64,000 bases of DNA from Parasphingorhabdus sp. GTDB lineage: Bacteria > Pseudomonadota > Alphaproteobacteria > Sphingomonadales > Sphingomonadaceae. Of this stretch, positions 9,238 through 18,029 are shown piece by piece (position 1 is the stretch's first letter; every line of letters starts with the position of its first letter). A program made the position numbers and the translations under genes. The stretch lies in assembly GCA_030373505.1 (NCBI GenBank), contig JAUCYS010000002.1, positions 124,001 through 188,000 on the forward strand, given 5' to 3'. The notes under the pieces are model-generated. The model was not told where the DNA came from and ran no database searches. It saw nothing but the letters and a program-made list of their open reading frames with translations.

Positions 9238-9404
9238 TTGCCCGTGTCCCATTTCACATCAGTTTTCCACTAAACTGCCAAGCCCATTGAAAATAGGCGG
9301 ATTTTCTGGCATCTAGGGACTCTAAAAACAAAAGACATCATGATCCTTGGGAGTCTCTGTCAAGGGAAACCGCTGAATCGGCATCAAATCGGAAAGGCGC
9401 ACCG

Positions 9405-9686
9405 ATGATACGTTCTGAACTACTGGAAAAACTCGCAAACGAGAATCCGGAATTGAAGCCGGATGAAATTGAAAAAATTGTCGACATTTTCTTCAGCCAG
9501 ATAAGCCAGAAGCTGGCCGAGGGCGGGCGCGTCGAACTGCGCGGATTTGGTGCTTTTTCCACCCGCCAGCGCAAACCGCGGGTCGGCCGCAATCCCCGCA
9601 CCGGGGAGTCGGTCGAGGTTCCGGCCAAGCGTGTGCCCTATTTCAAGCCCGGCAAGGAAATCCGCGAGCGGCTGAACAAGGGCTAG
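9405..9686 (+). CDS. ihfB: integration host factor, beta subunit
   Basis: Small DNA-bending protein of 93 residues that acts as a heterodimer with IHF-alpha in nucleoid structure, sigma-54 transcription and site-specific recombination. The HU/IHF fold is complete: the N-terminal helices begin [11 protein letters not shown], followed by [14 protein letters not shown] and the DNA-binding arm [13 protein letters not shown] with the intercalating Pro region, ending [15 protein letters not shown]. rpsA-ihfB adjacency is common in Proteobacteria. It has its own 160-nt upstream region because the rpsA terminator intervenes. Confidence 0.96.
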   Translation: MIRSELLEKLANENPELKPDEIEKIVDIFFSQISQKLAEGGRVELRGFGAFSTRQRKPRVGRNPRTGESVEVPAKRVPYFKPGKEIRERLNKG

Positions 9687-9783
9687 TTACCGAAATATTC
9701 CGATATAATGCGTCTCCGCACTTGACCAGGCGCGCGCAATAATGCTTGTCGACAGGCTCCGGCTGACGGTCGGAGCTACCGGT

Positions 9784-9870
9784 GCGGACGTGGCGAAATG
9801 GTAGACGCAGCAGACTTAAAATCTGCTATCCGAAATGGGTGTGCGGGTTCGAGTCCCGCCGTCCGCACCA
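9784..9870 (+). tRNA. tRNA-Leu(TAA)
   Basis: An 87-nt class II tRNA with acceptor GCGGACG paired to CGTCCGC, D arm GTGGCGAAATGGTAGACGC, anticodon stem GCAGA/TCTGC around loop CTTAAAA (anticodon TAA), a long variable arm, and T arm GCGGG/CCCGC. The CCA is encoded. Its last 30 bases are duplicated at 29861-29890, which marks it as the integration site of the island that follows. Confidence 0.96.
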
Positions 9871-9871
9871 G
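9841..9871 (+). repeat. left attachment repeat, inside tRNA-Leu 3' end
   Basis: A 31-bp sequence covering the T arm, acceptor 3' strand, CCA and one further G. It is identical to 29861-29891. The flanking bases differ immediately outside, so the repeat is exactly 31 bp. This is the copy that completes the functional tRNA gene. Confidence 0.92.
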
Positions 9872-9892
9872 CCCGTAAAACTGGGCTTTTTT
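9870..9892 (+). terminator. terminator after tRNA-Leu
   Basis: AGCCC (9870-9874) pairs with GGGCT (9883-9887) and is followed by six T residues. Apart from its first two bases it lies in island DNA, so the island supplies the tRNA with a new transcription end. Confidence 0.65.
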
Positions 9893-10012
9893 GACGTTTA
9901 TCGACACAATATTTGTGCTTCCAAAACTATCACCCAGACCCACTGTGTGTAATTTCGATGTAATTTGACCAAATATCCCGGTGTCGATGGCAGCCATAGC
10001 TTCATCAATGTG

Positions 10013-10543
10013 TCAGGGTGATGTTAATTGCGAGCTGTTTGATTTGATGGGAATGCAAAGCCCCGCGACGATAAGTTCGGCGTGGTCCGCAATCGCTGAA
10101 ACCTCTTGGTTCAACCTCCCGGCCATGTCCCGAAATCGACGGGCCAGCGCGTTGTCTGGCACGATACCCATGCCAACTTCATTGCTCACCAGAATGACAG
10201 GACAACTGGCCGTCACCAAGGTTTCAATCAGTCGCTGCGAAGCGACGGAAAAATCATGTTCGCCCAGGAGCAGATTGCTGGTCCACAAGGTCAGGCAATC
10301 GATCAACAGGACACGGCCTTCTCCCATTTCACGCGCGATCGCATCGGGCAGATCGATGGGGCATTCGACTGTGCGCCAGCGGGGTCCGCGGTCAGCCCGA
10401 TGCCGCGCGATCCGGTCGCTCATCTCCTCATCAAACGCTTGCGCAGTGGCCAGATAAACCAGCTCGCCAGGCTGGCCTTCCGCCAGAAACTGGGCGCGCG
10501 CGCTTTTTCCAGACCGCGCCCCGCCTGTTATTAAAGTCAGCAT
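10013..10543 (-). CDS. cobU: bifunctional adenosylcobinamide kinase / guanylyltransferase
   Basis: Phosphorylates adenosylcobinamide and transfers GMP to give adenosylcobinamide-GDP, the substrate of CobS. I chose ATG at 10543 because the protein then begins MLTLITGGARSGKS with the P-loop directly at the N-terminus, as in CobU/CobP. Further motifs are LVYLATAQ, ADRGPRWRTVE, LLIDCLTLWTSNLL and VILVSNEVGMGIVPDN. The resulting 176 residues fit the family. The final dozen residues (CIPIKSNSSQLTSP) look unusual. It is divergent from the riboswitch-controlled operon, so the riboswitch does not act on it. Confidence 0.95.
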   Translation of the reverse strand: MLTLITGGARSGKSARAQFLAEGQPGELVYLATAQAFDEEMSDRIARHRADRGPRWRTVECPIDLPDAIAREMGEGRVLLIDCLTLWTSNLLLGEHDFSVASQRLIETLVTASCPVILVSNEVGMGIVPDNALARRFRDMAGRLNQEVSAIADHAELIVAGLCIPIKSNSSQLTSP

Positions 10544-10561
10544 CGCATCTGTCCATTTTCC

Positions 10562-10590
10562 TTGCAATTCGTTTTTGCTCGCCATATCGG
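10562..10590 (+). promoter_or_regulatory. putative promoter of the B12 operon
   Basis: TTGCAA (10562-10567) is followed after 17 nt by TATCGG (10585-10590), placing the transcript start a few bases before the riboswitch. The -10 box is weak, so this is a positional prediction. Confidence 0.4.
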
Positions 10591-10600
10591 GGCGTCGCGA

Positions 10601-10780
10601 CAGGTTCCCAGAGATGGGATTAATAGGGAACACGGAAGCAGGTATCTACCCCTGTAATCCGTGGCTGTCCCCGCAACTGTGACCGGAGAGCGGTCGCCCC
10701 ATCATGCCACTGGATGCATCAGCATCCGGGAAGGCGGGGCGGATGTGTTGACCCGGAAGCCAGGAGACCTGCCTGTTGCA
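10601..10780 (+). ncRNA. cobalamin riboswitch
   Basis: Binds adenosylcobalamin and switches off the downstream operon. The conserved core is plain: AGGTTCCC at the 5' end, TAGGGAACACGG, the CCGTGG...CCCCGCAACTGTGACC segment, CCACTGGATGC, CCGGGAAGGCGGGGCG, and the B12 box AGCCAGGAGACCTGCC at 10758-10773. It reads on the plus strand, toward btuB at 10935, in a leader of more than 300 nt. The boundaries are approximate. Confidence 0.96.
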
Positions 10781-10907
10781 GTCGGTCCTTTACGCGGACG
10801 GGGTGTTCAGCGTGATCGAGGTTCATCCTCGCGTGACGACATCGATCGGGGTGGCGCGCGCGGGTGATATGCCAGCGAATGCTCTGTCGTGCCATGAGCG
10901 CGTGCAA

Positions 10908-10929
10908 CCCCTTGTTGTTAAATAGGGGA
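10908..10929 (+). promoter_or_regulatory. RBS-sequestering hairpin of btuB leader
   Basis: CCCCT (10908-10912) can pair with AGGGG (10924-10928), and AGGGGA is the likely Shine-Dalgarno sequence, 5 nt before the btuB ATG at 10935. With no obvious intrinsic terminator in the leader, this suggests the riboswitch controls translation initiation. Confidence 0.5.
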
Positions 10930-10934
10930 TACAC

Positions 10935-12875
10935 ATGCCTAATTCATTTCTGAAAGTTACAGCCTCCACACTCGCGTTCTGTTCCAGCGTCTGCGCATCT
11001 GCGTCTGCGCAGGATAACCTTGCCAGTCCGGACCCGCGCGAACCGGTCGTCGTTGTCACCGCCAACCGCACCGCCCAGCCGGTGGAACGCGTTGGCCAGT
11101 CGATCAGCGTCGTCGATAGCGCGGAGATCGAGCGGCGCCAGACCCAGACCGTTGCCGATGTCCTGCGCACCTTGCCCGGCGTCAGCATCACCCGCAATGG
11201 CGGCGTTGGTACGTCCACCTCGGTCTATATTCGCGGCGCCGAAAGCGACCACACGGTGGCGCTGGTCGACGGTATCAAACTCAACGATCCCTCTTCGCCA
11301 GGAGGCGGGTTCAATTTCGGCAATCTGCTTACCGGCAATATCGAGCGGATTGAGGTTTTGCGGGGGCCGTCTTCGGTCTTGTGGGGAAGCCAGGCGATTG
11401 GCGGGGTGATCAACATGATCACCCGGCAACCGACAGAAGAGCTGACAGTCAATTTGCGGAGCGAATATGGCTATCGCAATACAGGACAGATTGTTGGCAA
11501 CATTGCCGGAAAGGCGGGCCCGCTATCGGCCAGTGTGGGTGCGGGCTATTTCCGCACCGATGGCATCTCGGCTTTCAGCGAGGCGCGCGGTGGCGTCGAG
11601 AGGGATGGGTACAAGAACTATGGTGCCAACGGCAATTTCAACCTCGCATTGAGCGACGGGCTTTCTGTCGATGCCCGCGGCTGGTACTCCGAGGGACGCG
11701 TAAACATCGATGGTTTCCCGCCGCCGAGCTATGCCTTTGGCGACGTGAACGAGGAATCGCGCACGCGAGAGTTCGTCGGCTATACCGGCATCAACGCCGC
11801 TCTGTTCGACGGGCGTTTCCGTAACCGGCTGGGCTATGCCTATACCGACACCCGGCGGCGCAACATCAGCCTCGATGGCCCGGCGACCGAGACATTCACG
11901 GGGAACGGCCGCAACGAGCGGATCGAGTATCAGGGTATTTTCGACATCTCCGACGGCTGGCAGCTGACCGGGGGCCTGGAGCGCGAAACCTCGCGCTTTT
12001 CCAGTAGCAGCTACGGCGCGGCACCCTCGATCGGGCGCGCGCGGATCGACAGCGTATATGGCCAGATCGTCGCCACACCGGTCATCGGCCTGACCCTGAC
12101 CGGCGGAGTCCGTCATGATGATCATGATCGTTTTGGCGGCGCGACGACCGTTGGAGGCAGCGGCGTATACACCATCAGCCAGACCGGGACCACATTGCGC
12201 GCCAGCTATGCCGAGGGGTTCAAGGCACCCTCGCTGTTCCAGCTGCAGAGCGACTACGGCAACCAAGCGCTTCAGCCGGAACGGTCGAAAGGCTGGGATG
12301 CGAGCATTACGCAAAATCTCGTGGATGGACGCCTGCAGGCCAGCGCTACCTATTTCCGGCGCAATTCCAGTGATCTCATCATCTTCGTCTCGTGCGCGGC
12401 ACCGCTTGCCGGCATATGCGCCAACCGCCCGTCAGGAACCTATGACAATGTTTCCAGGGCACGGGCCGAAGGGGTCGAGATCGGCCTGACGATGCAGCCG
12501 GTCGATGCGCTGCGGCTGCAGGCCAACTATACCTATACCGACGCCACCAACCGGTCGCCCGGCGATGCGAATTTTGGCCGCCAATTGGTCCGCCGCCCGC
12601 AGCACAGTGTCACCGCGCTGATCGACTATAGCTGGGATTTCGGGCTGGAGACCGGGGTCACCCTCACCCATGTCGGCGCGAACTTCGCCAACGCAAACAA
12701 CAGCCGCAAGATCGAAGGCTATGTGCTGGCTGACCTGCGAGCGTCGTTCCCGGTGACCGACCGGATCGACATCTATGGCCGCGTCGAAAACCTGTTTGAC
12801 GAGCAGTATGAGACGATCTTCCGCTATGGCACACCGGGCCGGGCTGGCTATGCCGGTGTGCGGTTGCGCTACTGA
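10935..12875 (+). CDS. btuB: TonB-dependent cobalamin receptor
   Basis: Outer-membrane receptor for active uptake of cobalamin or other corrinoids. The 646-residue precursor starts with a signal peptide ending ASASA-QD, then the TonB box-like EPVVVVTANR, a plug domain (VADVLRTLPGVSITRNGG, VYIRGAESDHTVALVDGIKLNDP, IERIEVLRGPSSVLWGSQAIGGVINMIT) and a beta-barrel that ends GVRLRY with the usual terminal aromatic residue. Assignment to B12 rests on the upstream cobalamin riboswitch and the downstream cob/btu genes. Its stop overlaps the next start (TGATG). Confidence 0.96.
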   Translation: MPNSFLKVTASTLAFCSSVCASASAQDNLASPDPREPVVVVTANRTAQPVERVGQSISVVDSAEIERRQTQTVADVLRTLPGVSITRNGGVGTSTSVYIRGAESDHTVALVDGIKLNDPSSPGGGFNFGNLLTGNIERIEVLRGPSSVLWGSQAIGGVINMITRQPTEELTVNLRSEYGYRNTGQIVGNIAGKAGPLSASVGAGYFRTDGISAFSEARGGVERDGYKNYGANGNFNLALSDGLSVDARGWYSEGRVNIDGFPPPSYAFGDVNEESRTREFVGYTGINAALFDGRFRNRLGYAYTDTRRRNISLDGPATETFTGNGRNERIEYQGIFDISDGWQLTGGLERETSRFSSSSYGAAPSIGRARIDSVYGQIVATPVIGLTLTGGVRHDDHDRFGGATTVGGSGVYTISQTGTTLRASYAEGFKAPSLFQLQSDYGNQALQPERSKGWDASITQNLVDGRLQASATYFRRNSSDLIIFVSCAAPLAGICANRPSGTYDNVSRARAEGVEIGLTMQPVDALRLQANYTYTDATNRSPGDANFGRQLVRRPQHSVTALIDYSWDFGLETGVTLTHVGANFANANNSRKIEGYVLADLRASFPVTDRIDIYGRVENLFDEQYETIFRYGTPGRAGYAGVRLRY

Positions 12876-13903
12876 TGAACCAGGCAGCGCGCGCCCTTGT
12901 CGATCATTTTTCCGACCACGGCGGGCGGATTGATCTGGCGCGCGCCACCTTTCCCGGCGTCGACCGCTGGACCGACCTGTCGACCGGAATTGCGCCCTGG
13001 GCATATCCGGCAGTGCAAGGCGCCGAGGCAGCGGAACGGCTGCCCGACCCGGCTGATCTGGCGGCGCTGGAAGCCGCCGCTGCGGCGTTTTTCGGGGTCG
13101 ACGCCGCGCGCGTGGTTGCGGTCCCGGGGAGCGATCTGGCGCTGCGGCTGCTCGGCCAGATACTGGGCGCCCGCTCCTCACCGCAACGGCCCGCCGTCGT
13201 CCGTCCCGGCTATTCGGGCCACGAATCGATGTGGGGGGCGCAAGGCGTCACGACCTGCATCGCCGATGCGGTCGCCGCGATGGCGCAAACGCACGACATA
13301 TTGGTGCTCGCCCGGCCCAATAATCCCGACGCGGTTGTCGCCGATCGCACAGAGCTGCGTGTCGCGGCATCGCTGCTGGCGGCGCGCGGCGGACATCTTA
13401 TCGTTGACGAGGCGTTTGCCGATGCCGGCGCGCAAGACAGTCTGGCCGGTTGCGACTGGCCGGGGCTGATCGTGCTGCGATCCTTCGGCAAATTCTTCGG
13501 CCTTGCTGGCCTCAGGCTTGGATTTGTCATCGCGCCGTGCGCAATTGGCGAAGAGCTGCGCGCGCTGATCGGCGACTGGCCGGTATCCGGCCCTGCTGTG
13601 GCGGCGGGGCTTTCCGCCTATCGCGACTCTGCATGGCATCGGGCACAACGGGCAAGACTTTCAGATGCATCGCAGCGGCTGGCGGACCTGCTGACGCACC
13701 ATCGCCTCGAAATTGTCGGACGCACCTTATTTTTCGTGTTGATTCACGCGGTCCGCCGTAATGACCTGTTTTTGCATCTGGCGGAGGCCGGCGTGCTGAC
13801 CCGCCCGTTTGCTGATACCGCCGGCTGGCTGCGGATCGGTCTGCCGAGCGATGACAGGGACTGGAACAGGCTGGGCGCCGCCCTGGCCGCATGGAGGACA
13901 TAA
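12875..13903 (+). CDS. cobD: L-threonine-O-3-phosphate decarboxylase (CobD/CobC type)
   Basis: PLP enzyme of fold type I that makes (R)-1-aminopropan-2-ol phosphate, the linker between corrin ring and nucleotide loop. The 342 residues include TDLSTGIAPWAYP near the N-terminus, ARPNNPDAVV, LIVDEAFAD and the Schiff-base lysine in LRSFGKFFGLAGLRLGF. The aerobic-pathway literature calls this gene cobC. It starts one base inside the btuB stop and its own stop overlaps cobO, so it is part of the coupled B12 operon. Confidence 0.92.
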   Translation: MNQAARALVDHFSDHGGRIDLARATFPGVDRWTDLSTGIAPWAYPAVQGAEAAERLPDPADLAALEAAAAAFFGVDAARVVAVPGSDLALRLLGQILGARSSPQRPAVVRPGYSGHESMWGAQGVTTCIADAVAAMAQTHDILVLARPNNPDAVVADRTELRVAASLLAARGGHLIVDEAFADAGAQDSLAGCDWPGLIVLRSFGKFFGLAGLRLGFVIAPCAIGEELRALIGDWPVSGPAVAAGLSAYRDSAWHRAQRARLSDASQRLADLLTHHRLEIVGRTLFFVLIHAVRRNDLFLHLAEAGVLTRPFADTAGWLRIGLPSDDRDWNRLGAALAAWRT

Positions 13904-14514
13904 TGACTGAAACACCAGAAGACTATGCCCGTCACAATGCGCGGATGCAGCGGGTGCAGGCCGCGCGCGAGCGGATGCAGGCGCGCCGGACGCTGGAACG
14001 CGGACTGCTGATCGTCCACACCGGAAACGGCAAGGGCAAATCTTCGTCCGCCTTTGGCATGGCCATCCGCAGCCTGGGCTGGGGGATGAAGGTGGGTATC
14101 GTGCAATATGTCAAAGGTGCATGGGAGACGGGCGAGAAGAATTTCTTCCAAGCCAACCCAGACCTCTTGACCTTCGAGGTGATGGGCGAAGGCTTTACAT
14201 GGGACACACAGGACCGGGCGCGCGATATTGAGGCGGCGCGCGCGGCCTGGGAACGCTCGAAGGAACTCATCCTCGATCCCCGATATGACTTCATCATTCT
14301 GGATGAGCTCAACATCGTGCTGCGGCAGGATACGCTGCCGATCGATGAAATCGTCGCCTTCCTCAAGACCCGCCCGCTGACCAAGCACATCTGTATAACC
14401 GGTAGGAACGCAAAGCCCGAGCTGATCGAGCTGGCCGATCTGGTCACCGAATTCGAAGAAGTGAAGCACCCGTTCAAGGCCGGATTCAAGGCGCAGAAGG
14501 GCGTCGAATATTGA
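13903..14514 (+). CDS. cobO: corrinoid adenosyltransferase (CobA/CobO)
   Basis: Transfers the adenosyl group from ATP to the cobalt of reduced corrinoids. The start at 13903 has GGAGG at 13893-13897 and overlaps the preceding stop (TAATG); an in-frame ATG at 13891 is possible but less well placed. The protein has 203 residues with P-loop HTGNGKGKSSSAFG, the segment VQYVKGAWETGE, WERSKELI and IILDELNIVLR, ending FKAGFKAQKGVEY as in the family. The following gene starts at a TTG that overlaps this stop. Confidence 0.95.
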   Translation: MTETPEDYARHNARMQRVQAARERMQARRTLERGLLIVHTGNGKGKSSSAFGMAIRSLGWGMKVGIVQYVKGAWETGEKNFFQANPDLLTFEVMGEGFTWDTQDRARDIEAARAAWERSKELILDPRYDFIILDELNIVLRQDTLPIDEIVAFLKTRPLTKHICITGRNAKPELIELADLVTEFEEVKHPFKAGFKAQKGVEY

Positions 14515-15359
14515 TCCGCGTCCTCGCCCTTGCTCTTGCCCTGACGGTCGCCGGCTGTTCCTCGCAAGCCGCTGACCGCTTGGCGCAGAGCCCGTTGCGC
14601 GAGGCTTCGGCACTGCCGCGCGTCGTCTCTATCAACCCGTGCGTCGATGCGGTGCTGCTGCAGATCGCCGATCCGAAGCAGATCGCCGCGATCAGCCATT
14701 ATTCGCACGATGAACGGGCAAGCTCGATCCCGCTCGATCAGGCGCGGCGCTTTGCCGCGACGTCGGGCACCGCCGAAGAGGTGGTGGCGCTCGCCCCCGA
14801 CCTTGTGCTCTCCGGAGCGCATGTCGCCCCGTCGACCATCGCGGCATTGCAGCGGATGAACATTCCGCTTGTCCAGATCAGCGTCCCGGAAAGCATAGCC
14901 GAAAGCGCCGCGCAGGTCCGCACGATCGCAGCCGCGGTCGGCCAGACCGCGCGCGGCGAAGCGTTGTTGGCGCGAATCGACGACGCAGTGCAGGCCGCTG
15001 CGGCCAAGGGCGGTACGAGGCCCGGCGCGCTGATCTGGCAAGGCGGAGGGCTGGTGCCGGGCGATGGCACGCTTGCCAGCGAACTGCTGCGCGTCACCGG
15101 CTTTCGCAACATGAGCGCCGATTACGGCCTGAAACGATGGGACGTTCTGCCGCTTGAGCATCTGGTGGCGCGTCCGCCCCGTGTCTTGCTGTCGGTCGGC
15201 GCGCAGGACCACAGCGACCGGATGCTGAGCCATCCGGTGCTGAACGGGCTGACGCAGCAGATCACGGTACACCGTTACCCCGAGCGGCTGCTCCACTGCG
15301 GTGGCCCCACGATCATCGATGCAGTCCGCCATCTTGCCAGCATAAGGCGATCGCTATGA
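14511..15359 (+). CDS. btuF: corrinoid ABC transporter substrate-binding lipoprotein
   Basis: Periplasmic binding protein of the BtuF/FepB type. The likely start is TTG at 14511, overlapping the cobO stop. The N-terminus is a lipoprotein signal ending TVAGC, followed by RVVSINPCVDAVLL, typical of class III binding proteins, and EEVVALAPDLVL. The 282 residues fit the family. Ligand assignment rests on context: riboswitch-led operon, btuCD next, all with overlapping ends. A siderophore binder would look similar in isolation. Confidence 0.87.
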   Translation: MIRVLALALALTVAGCSSQAADRLAQSPLREASALPRVVSINPCVDAVLLQIADPKQIAAISHYSHDERASSIPLDQARRFAATSGTAEEVVALAPDLVLSGAHVAPSTIAALQRMNIPLVQISVPESIAESAAQVRTIAAAVGQTARGEALLARIDDAVQAAAAKGGTRPGALIWQGGGLVPGDGTLASELLRVTGFRNMSADYGLKRWDVLPLEHLVARPPRVLLSVGAQDHSDRMLSHPVLNGLTQQITVHRYPERLLHCGGPTIIDAVRHLASIRRSL

Positions 15360-16327
15360 ACCGCTCGCTCCGGCTCAACCTTGCACTTGTGGCGTGCATT
15401 GCCGTGACTGTCTTGCTGTCGCTGATGGCCGGCAAGGTGTGGATCCCGCTCGATGCCTGGGTGGCGGGCGATCCGCGCTGGCCGATAATCGCAGAACTGA
15501 GGATGCCGCGCACCGTGCTGGCGATACTGGTTGGCGGCGCTTTGGGTGTGTCCGGCGCGGCGATGCAGGGCTATCTGCGCAATCCGCTCGCCGACCCTGG
15601 CCTGTTCGGCGTGTCATCGGGAGCGGCTTTGGGCGCGGTGATCTCGCTCTATTTCGGCTATACCGCATCGGCTTGGCTGCTGCCGGCTTTTGCGCTCACT
15701 GGCGCAGGATTAACCATGGCGATCCTTGCGTTGCTGGTCGGGCGCTCGGGCAGCATGATCGTGTTCACGCTCGCCGGTGTCATTCTGTCGAGTGTCGCCG
15801 GGTCAATGACTGCGCTGGCGATCAGCCTGGCCCCCACCCCGTTTGCGACGTCGCAGATCGTCACCTGGCTGATGGGCGCGCTCACTGACCGGAGCTGGGA
15901 CGACGTATGGCTGGCGCTGCCCTTGCTGGCGCTCGGCGGCACGCTGCTCGCGCTCACCGGACGGACGCTCGATGCGCTGACGCTCGGCGAATCCGCCGCA
16001 CGCTCGATGGGGGTCGATCCGCTACGGCTGCAGCTGCTTATCGTCGTCGGCGTTGCTCTTTGCGTCGGCGCCTCGGTGGCGACCGCGGGGATCATCGGCT
16101 TCGTCGGGCTGATCGTGCCACACCTTGTCCGGCCGTTCGTGGGTAATCGGCCCTCGGCGGTGCTGCTGCCATCCGCGCTGGCCGGTGCCTTGCTGCTGCT
16201 GCTTGGCGACTGTGTGGTGCGCGCGATGCCGACGGTCAGCGAATTGCGGCTGGGCATTGCGATGTCGATGCTGGGCGGGCCGTTCTTCCTGTTTCTGCTG
16301 CTGCGCATGCGTCGGGGGTTGGCATGA
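15356..16327 (+). CDS. btuC: corrinoid ABC transporter permease (FecCD family)
   Basis: Inner-membrane permease of 323 residues with about ten hydrophobic helices. Family signatures are ELRMPRTVLAILVGGALGVSGAAMQGYLRNPLADPGLFGVSSGAALGA near the first third (spread over several short blocks) and GFVGLIVPHLVR in the last third. It starts with an ATGA overlap on btuF and overlaps btuD by 4 nt. Confidence 0.93.
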   Translation: MNRSLRLNLALVACIAVTVLLSLMAGKVWIPLDAWVAGDPRWPIIAELRMPRTVLAILVGGALGVSGAAMQGYLRNPLADPGLFGVSSGAALGAVISLYFGYTASAWLLPAFALTGAGLTMAILALLVGRSGSMIVFTLAGVILSSVAGSMTALAISLAPTPFATSQIVTWLMGALTDRSWDDVWLALPLLALGGTLLALTGRTLDALTLGESAARSMGVDPLRLQLLIVVGVALCVGASVATAGIIGFVGLIVPHLVRPFVGNRPSAVLLPSALAGALLLLLGDCVVRAMPTVSELRLGIAMSMLGGPFFLFLLLRMRRGLA

Positions 16328-17100
16328 GCACGCTGGCTGCAGAGGATATTATGCTCACGCTCGGCGGTCGCCGCGTGCTGGATGCGATAAGCACCACATT
16401 CACCCCAGGACGGGTAACAGCGGTGCTGGGGCCAAATGGCGCGGGCAAATCCACGCTGCTCTCATGCCTCGCCGGGCTGCGCACGCCCGACGAAGGCCGG
16501 GTGCTGGTCGATGGCCAGCCCCGCTCGGCGCTGTCCATGCGTGATCTTGCGCGCCAGATCGGCCTGCTGCCGCAGGGTGCCGACGTCCACTGGGACGTCG
16601 ATGTCGCCACCCTGGTGGCGCTGGGCCGCTATCCGCACCGCGCCCGCTGGGGCGAGACCAAGGCGGATGGCGCGGCGGTGGCACGCGCCATGGCCGCAAC
16701 CGATGTCACTCAATTCGCGACTCGACCGATGACCGCGCTCTCGGGCGGGGAACGCGCGCGTGTCCTTCTCGCCCGCGTGCTGGCAGGTGAGCCGCAATGG
16801 CTGCTGGCCGATGAACCGCTTGCCAATCTAGACCCCGCGCATCAGCTCGGCACGCTCGAATGTTTGCGCGAGGTCACGCGTAGCGGAGCCGGGGTGATCC
16901 TCGTTTTGCACGATCTCAACCACGCGATCCGGGTGGCGGACGAGGTGCTGTTGCTGTGCGACGGCCGGATCATCGCCCAGGGTACGCCCGAAGACGTGCT
17001 GACACCGCAGCGGATTGCGGAAACTTATGGTGTCTCCTCGCATATCGGCACGACCCCGGACGGCGTGCGGTTCATCGTGACATCACAGATGGCGCGCTGA
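16324..17100 (+). CDS. btuD: corrinoid ABC transporter ATP-binding protein
   Basis: Energises corrinoid import with BtuC and BtuF. The 258 residues show Walker A GPNGAGKST at 36-44, the Q-loop LLPQGADV, the signature LSGGERARVLLARVL, Walker B LLADEPLANLDP and the switch histidine in VLHDLNHAIR. Length is normal for the FecE/BtuD group. It overlaps btuC by 4 nt and lies 2 nt before cbiB. Confidence 0.93.
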   Translation: MSTLAAEDIMLTLGGRRVLDAISTTFTPGRVTAVLGPNGAGKSTLLSCLAGLRTPDEGRVLVDGQPRSALSMRDLARQIGLLPQGADVHWDVDVATLVALGRYPHRARWGETKADGAAVARAMAATDVTQFATRPMTALSGGERARVLLARVLAGEPQWLLADEPLANLDPAHQLGTLECLREVTRSGAGVILVLHDLNHAIRVADEVLLLCDGRIIAQGTPEDVLTPQRIAETYGVSSHIGTTPDGVRFIVTSQMAR

Positions 17101-17102
17101 AC

Positions 17103-18029
17103 ATGCTAACGCGGCCCGAACAGCTGCTGCTCGCGCTGATCGGCGAGGCCGCGATCGGTTACCCCGCATGGCTGCTGGCCGTGATCGGCCATCCGGTGGT
17201 GTGGATCGGGGCTGCCATCACCGTGCTCGAGCGGCGCTGGAATGCGGGCATCGCGCTGCGCCGCCGCGTCATGGGTCTGGCGCTGCTGGTGCTGGTCGCA
17301 GGCGGTGTCGGTGCCATCGGCTGGTTGATCGAAAACTGGGCACGCAACAGTCTGGCGGAGGTGCTGGTCATTGCGGTCACGGCCACGGGTCTGGCGCAGC
17401 GCAGCCTTGATGATCATGTCGGTGCCGTCGCCCGGCCGCTGCTACGCGGGGATTTGGCAGAGGCACGCGCGGCTGTGGCGCGGATCGTGGGCCGCGATAC
17501 CGCCGGGCTCGACGAGCACGGCATCGCAGTTGCCGCCACAGAAAGTCTGGCAGAAAGCTTTTGCGACGGCATCGTCGCGCCCGCCTTCTGGTTTCTGGTC
17601 GCCGGGCTGCCGGGCCTTCTGATATGCAAAGCTGTGAACACGGCAGATTCGATGATCGGGCACCGCGATTCGCGCTATCTCCACTTCGGCTGGGCGGCGG
17701 CGTGTACCGATGACCTGGTGAACTTCATCCCGGCGCGGATATCGGGCGTGCTTGTGTGCCTGGTCGGGTCGGGCGGATGGCGCACGATGTTGCACGATGC
17801 CCGCCACCACGCATCGCCCAATGGTGGCTGGCCCGAGGCGGCGATGGCCGGCGTGCTGGGGCGCAGGCTGGGCGGACCGGTCAGCTATGACGGCGAGCCC
17901 GCGCATCGCGCCTGGCTGGGCGACGGCCCCGCCCCCAGTACTCCCGATCTACGGCGCGCCTTGTGGGTCTATCGCCGGGCGTGTCTGCTCATGTGGGCCA
18001 TGGCAGGAGCAATCGCGTGGCTGCTGTAA
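17103..18029 (+). CDS. cbiB: adenosylcobinamide-phosphate synthase
   Basis: Membrane enzyme joining adenosylcobyric acid to aminopropanol phosphate (made by the CobD-type gene here). The start at 17103 is right behind the btuD stop. The 308 residues contain several hydrophobic helices and the family blocks [46 protein letters not shown] (read in pieces), [17 protein letters not shown] and [12 protein letters not shown]. Named cobD in the aerobic nomenclature. Confidence 0.93.
   Translation: MLTRPEQLLLALIGEAAIGYPAWLLAVIGHPVVWIGAAITVLERRWNAGIALRRRVMGLALLVLVAGGVGAIGWLIENWARNSLAEVLVIAVTATGLAQRSLDDHVGAVARPLLRGDLAEARAAVARIVGRDTAGLDEHGIAVAATESLAESFCDGIVAPAFWFLVAGLPGLLICKAVNTADSMIGHRDSRYLHFGWAAACTDDLVNFIPARISGVLVCLVGSGGWRTMLHDARHHASPNGGWPEAAMAGVLGRRLGGPVSYDGEPAHRAWLGDGPAPSTPDLRRALWVYRRACLLMWAMAGAIAWLL

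Noticed and set aside
9776-9997. Minus-strand frame through tRNA-Leu containing VRTAGLEPA, and its counterpart at 29664-29933
   Set aside because: The shared peptide is only the translation of the tRNA 3' end; this is a well-known false gene. It was, however, what drew attention to the duplicated tRNA end.
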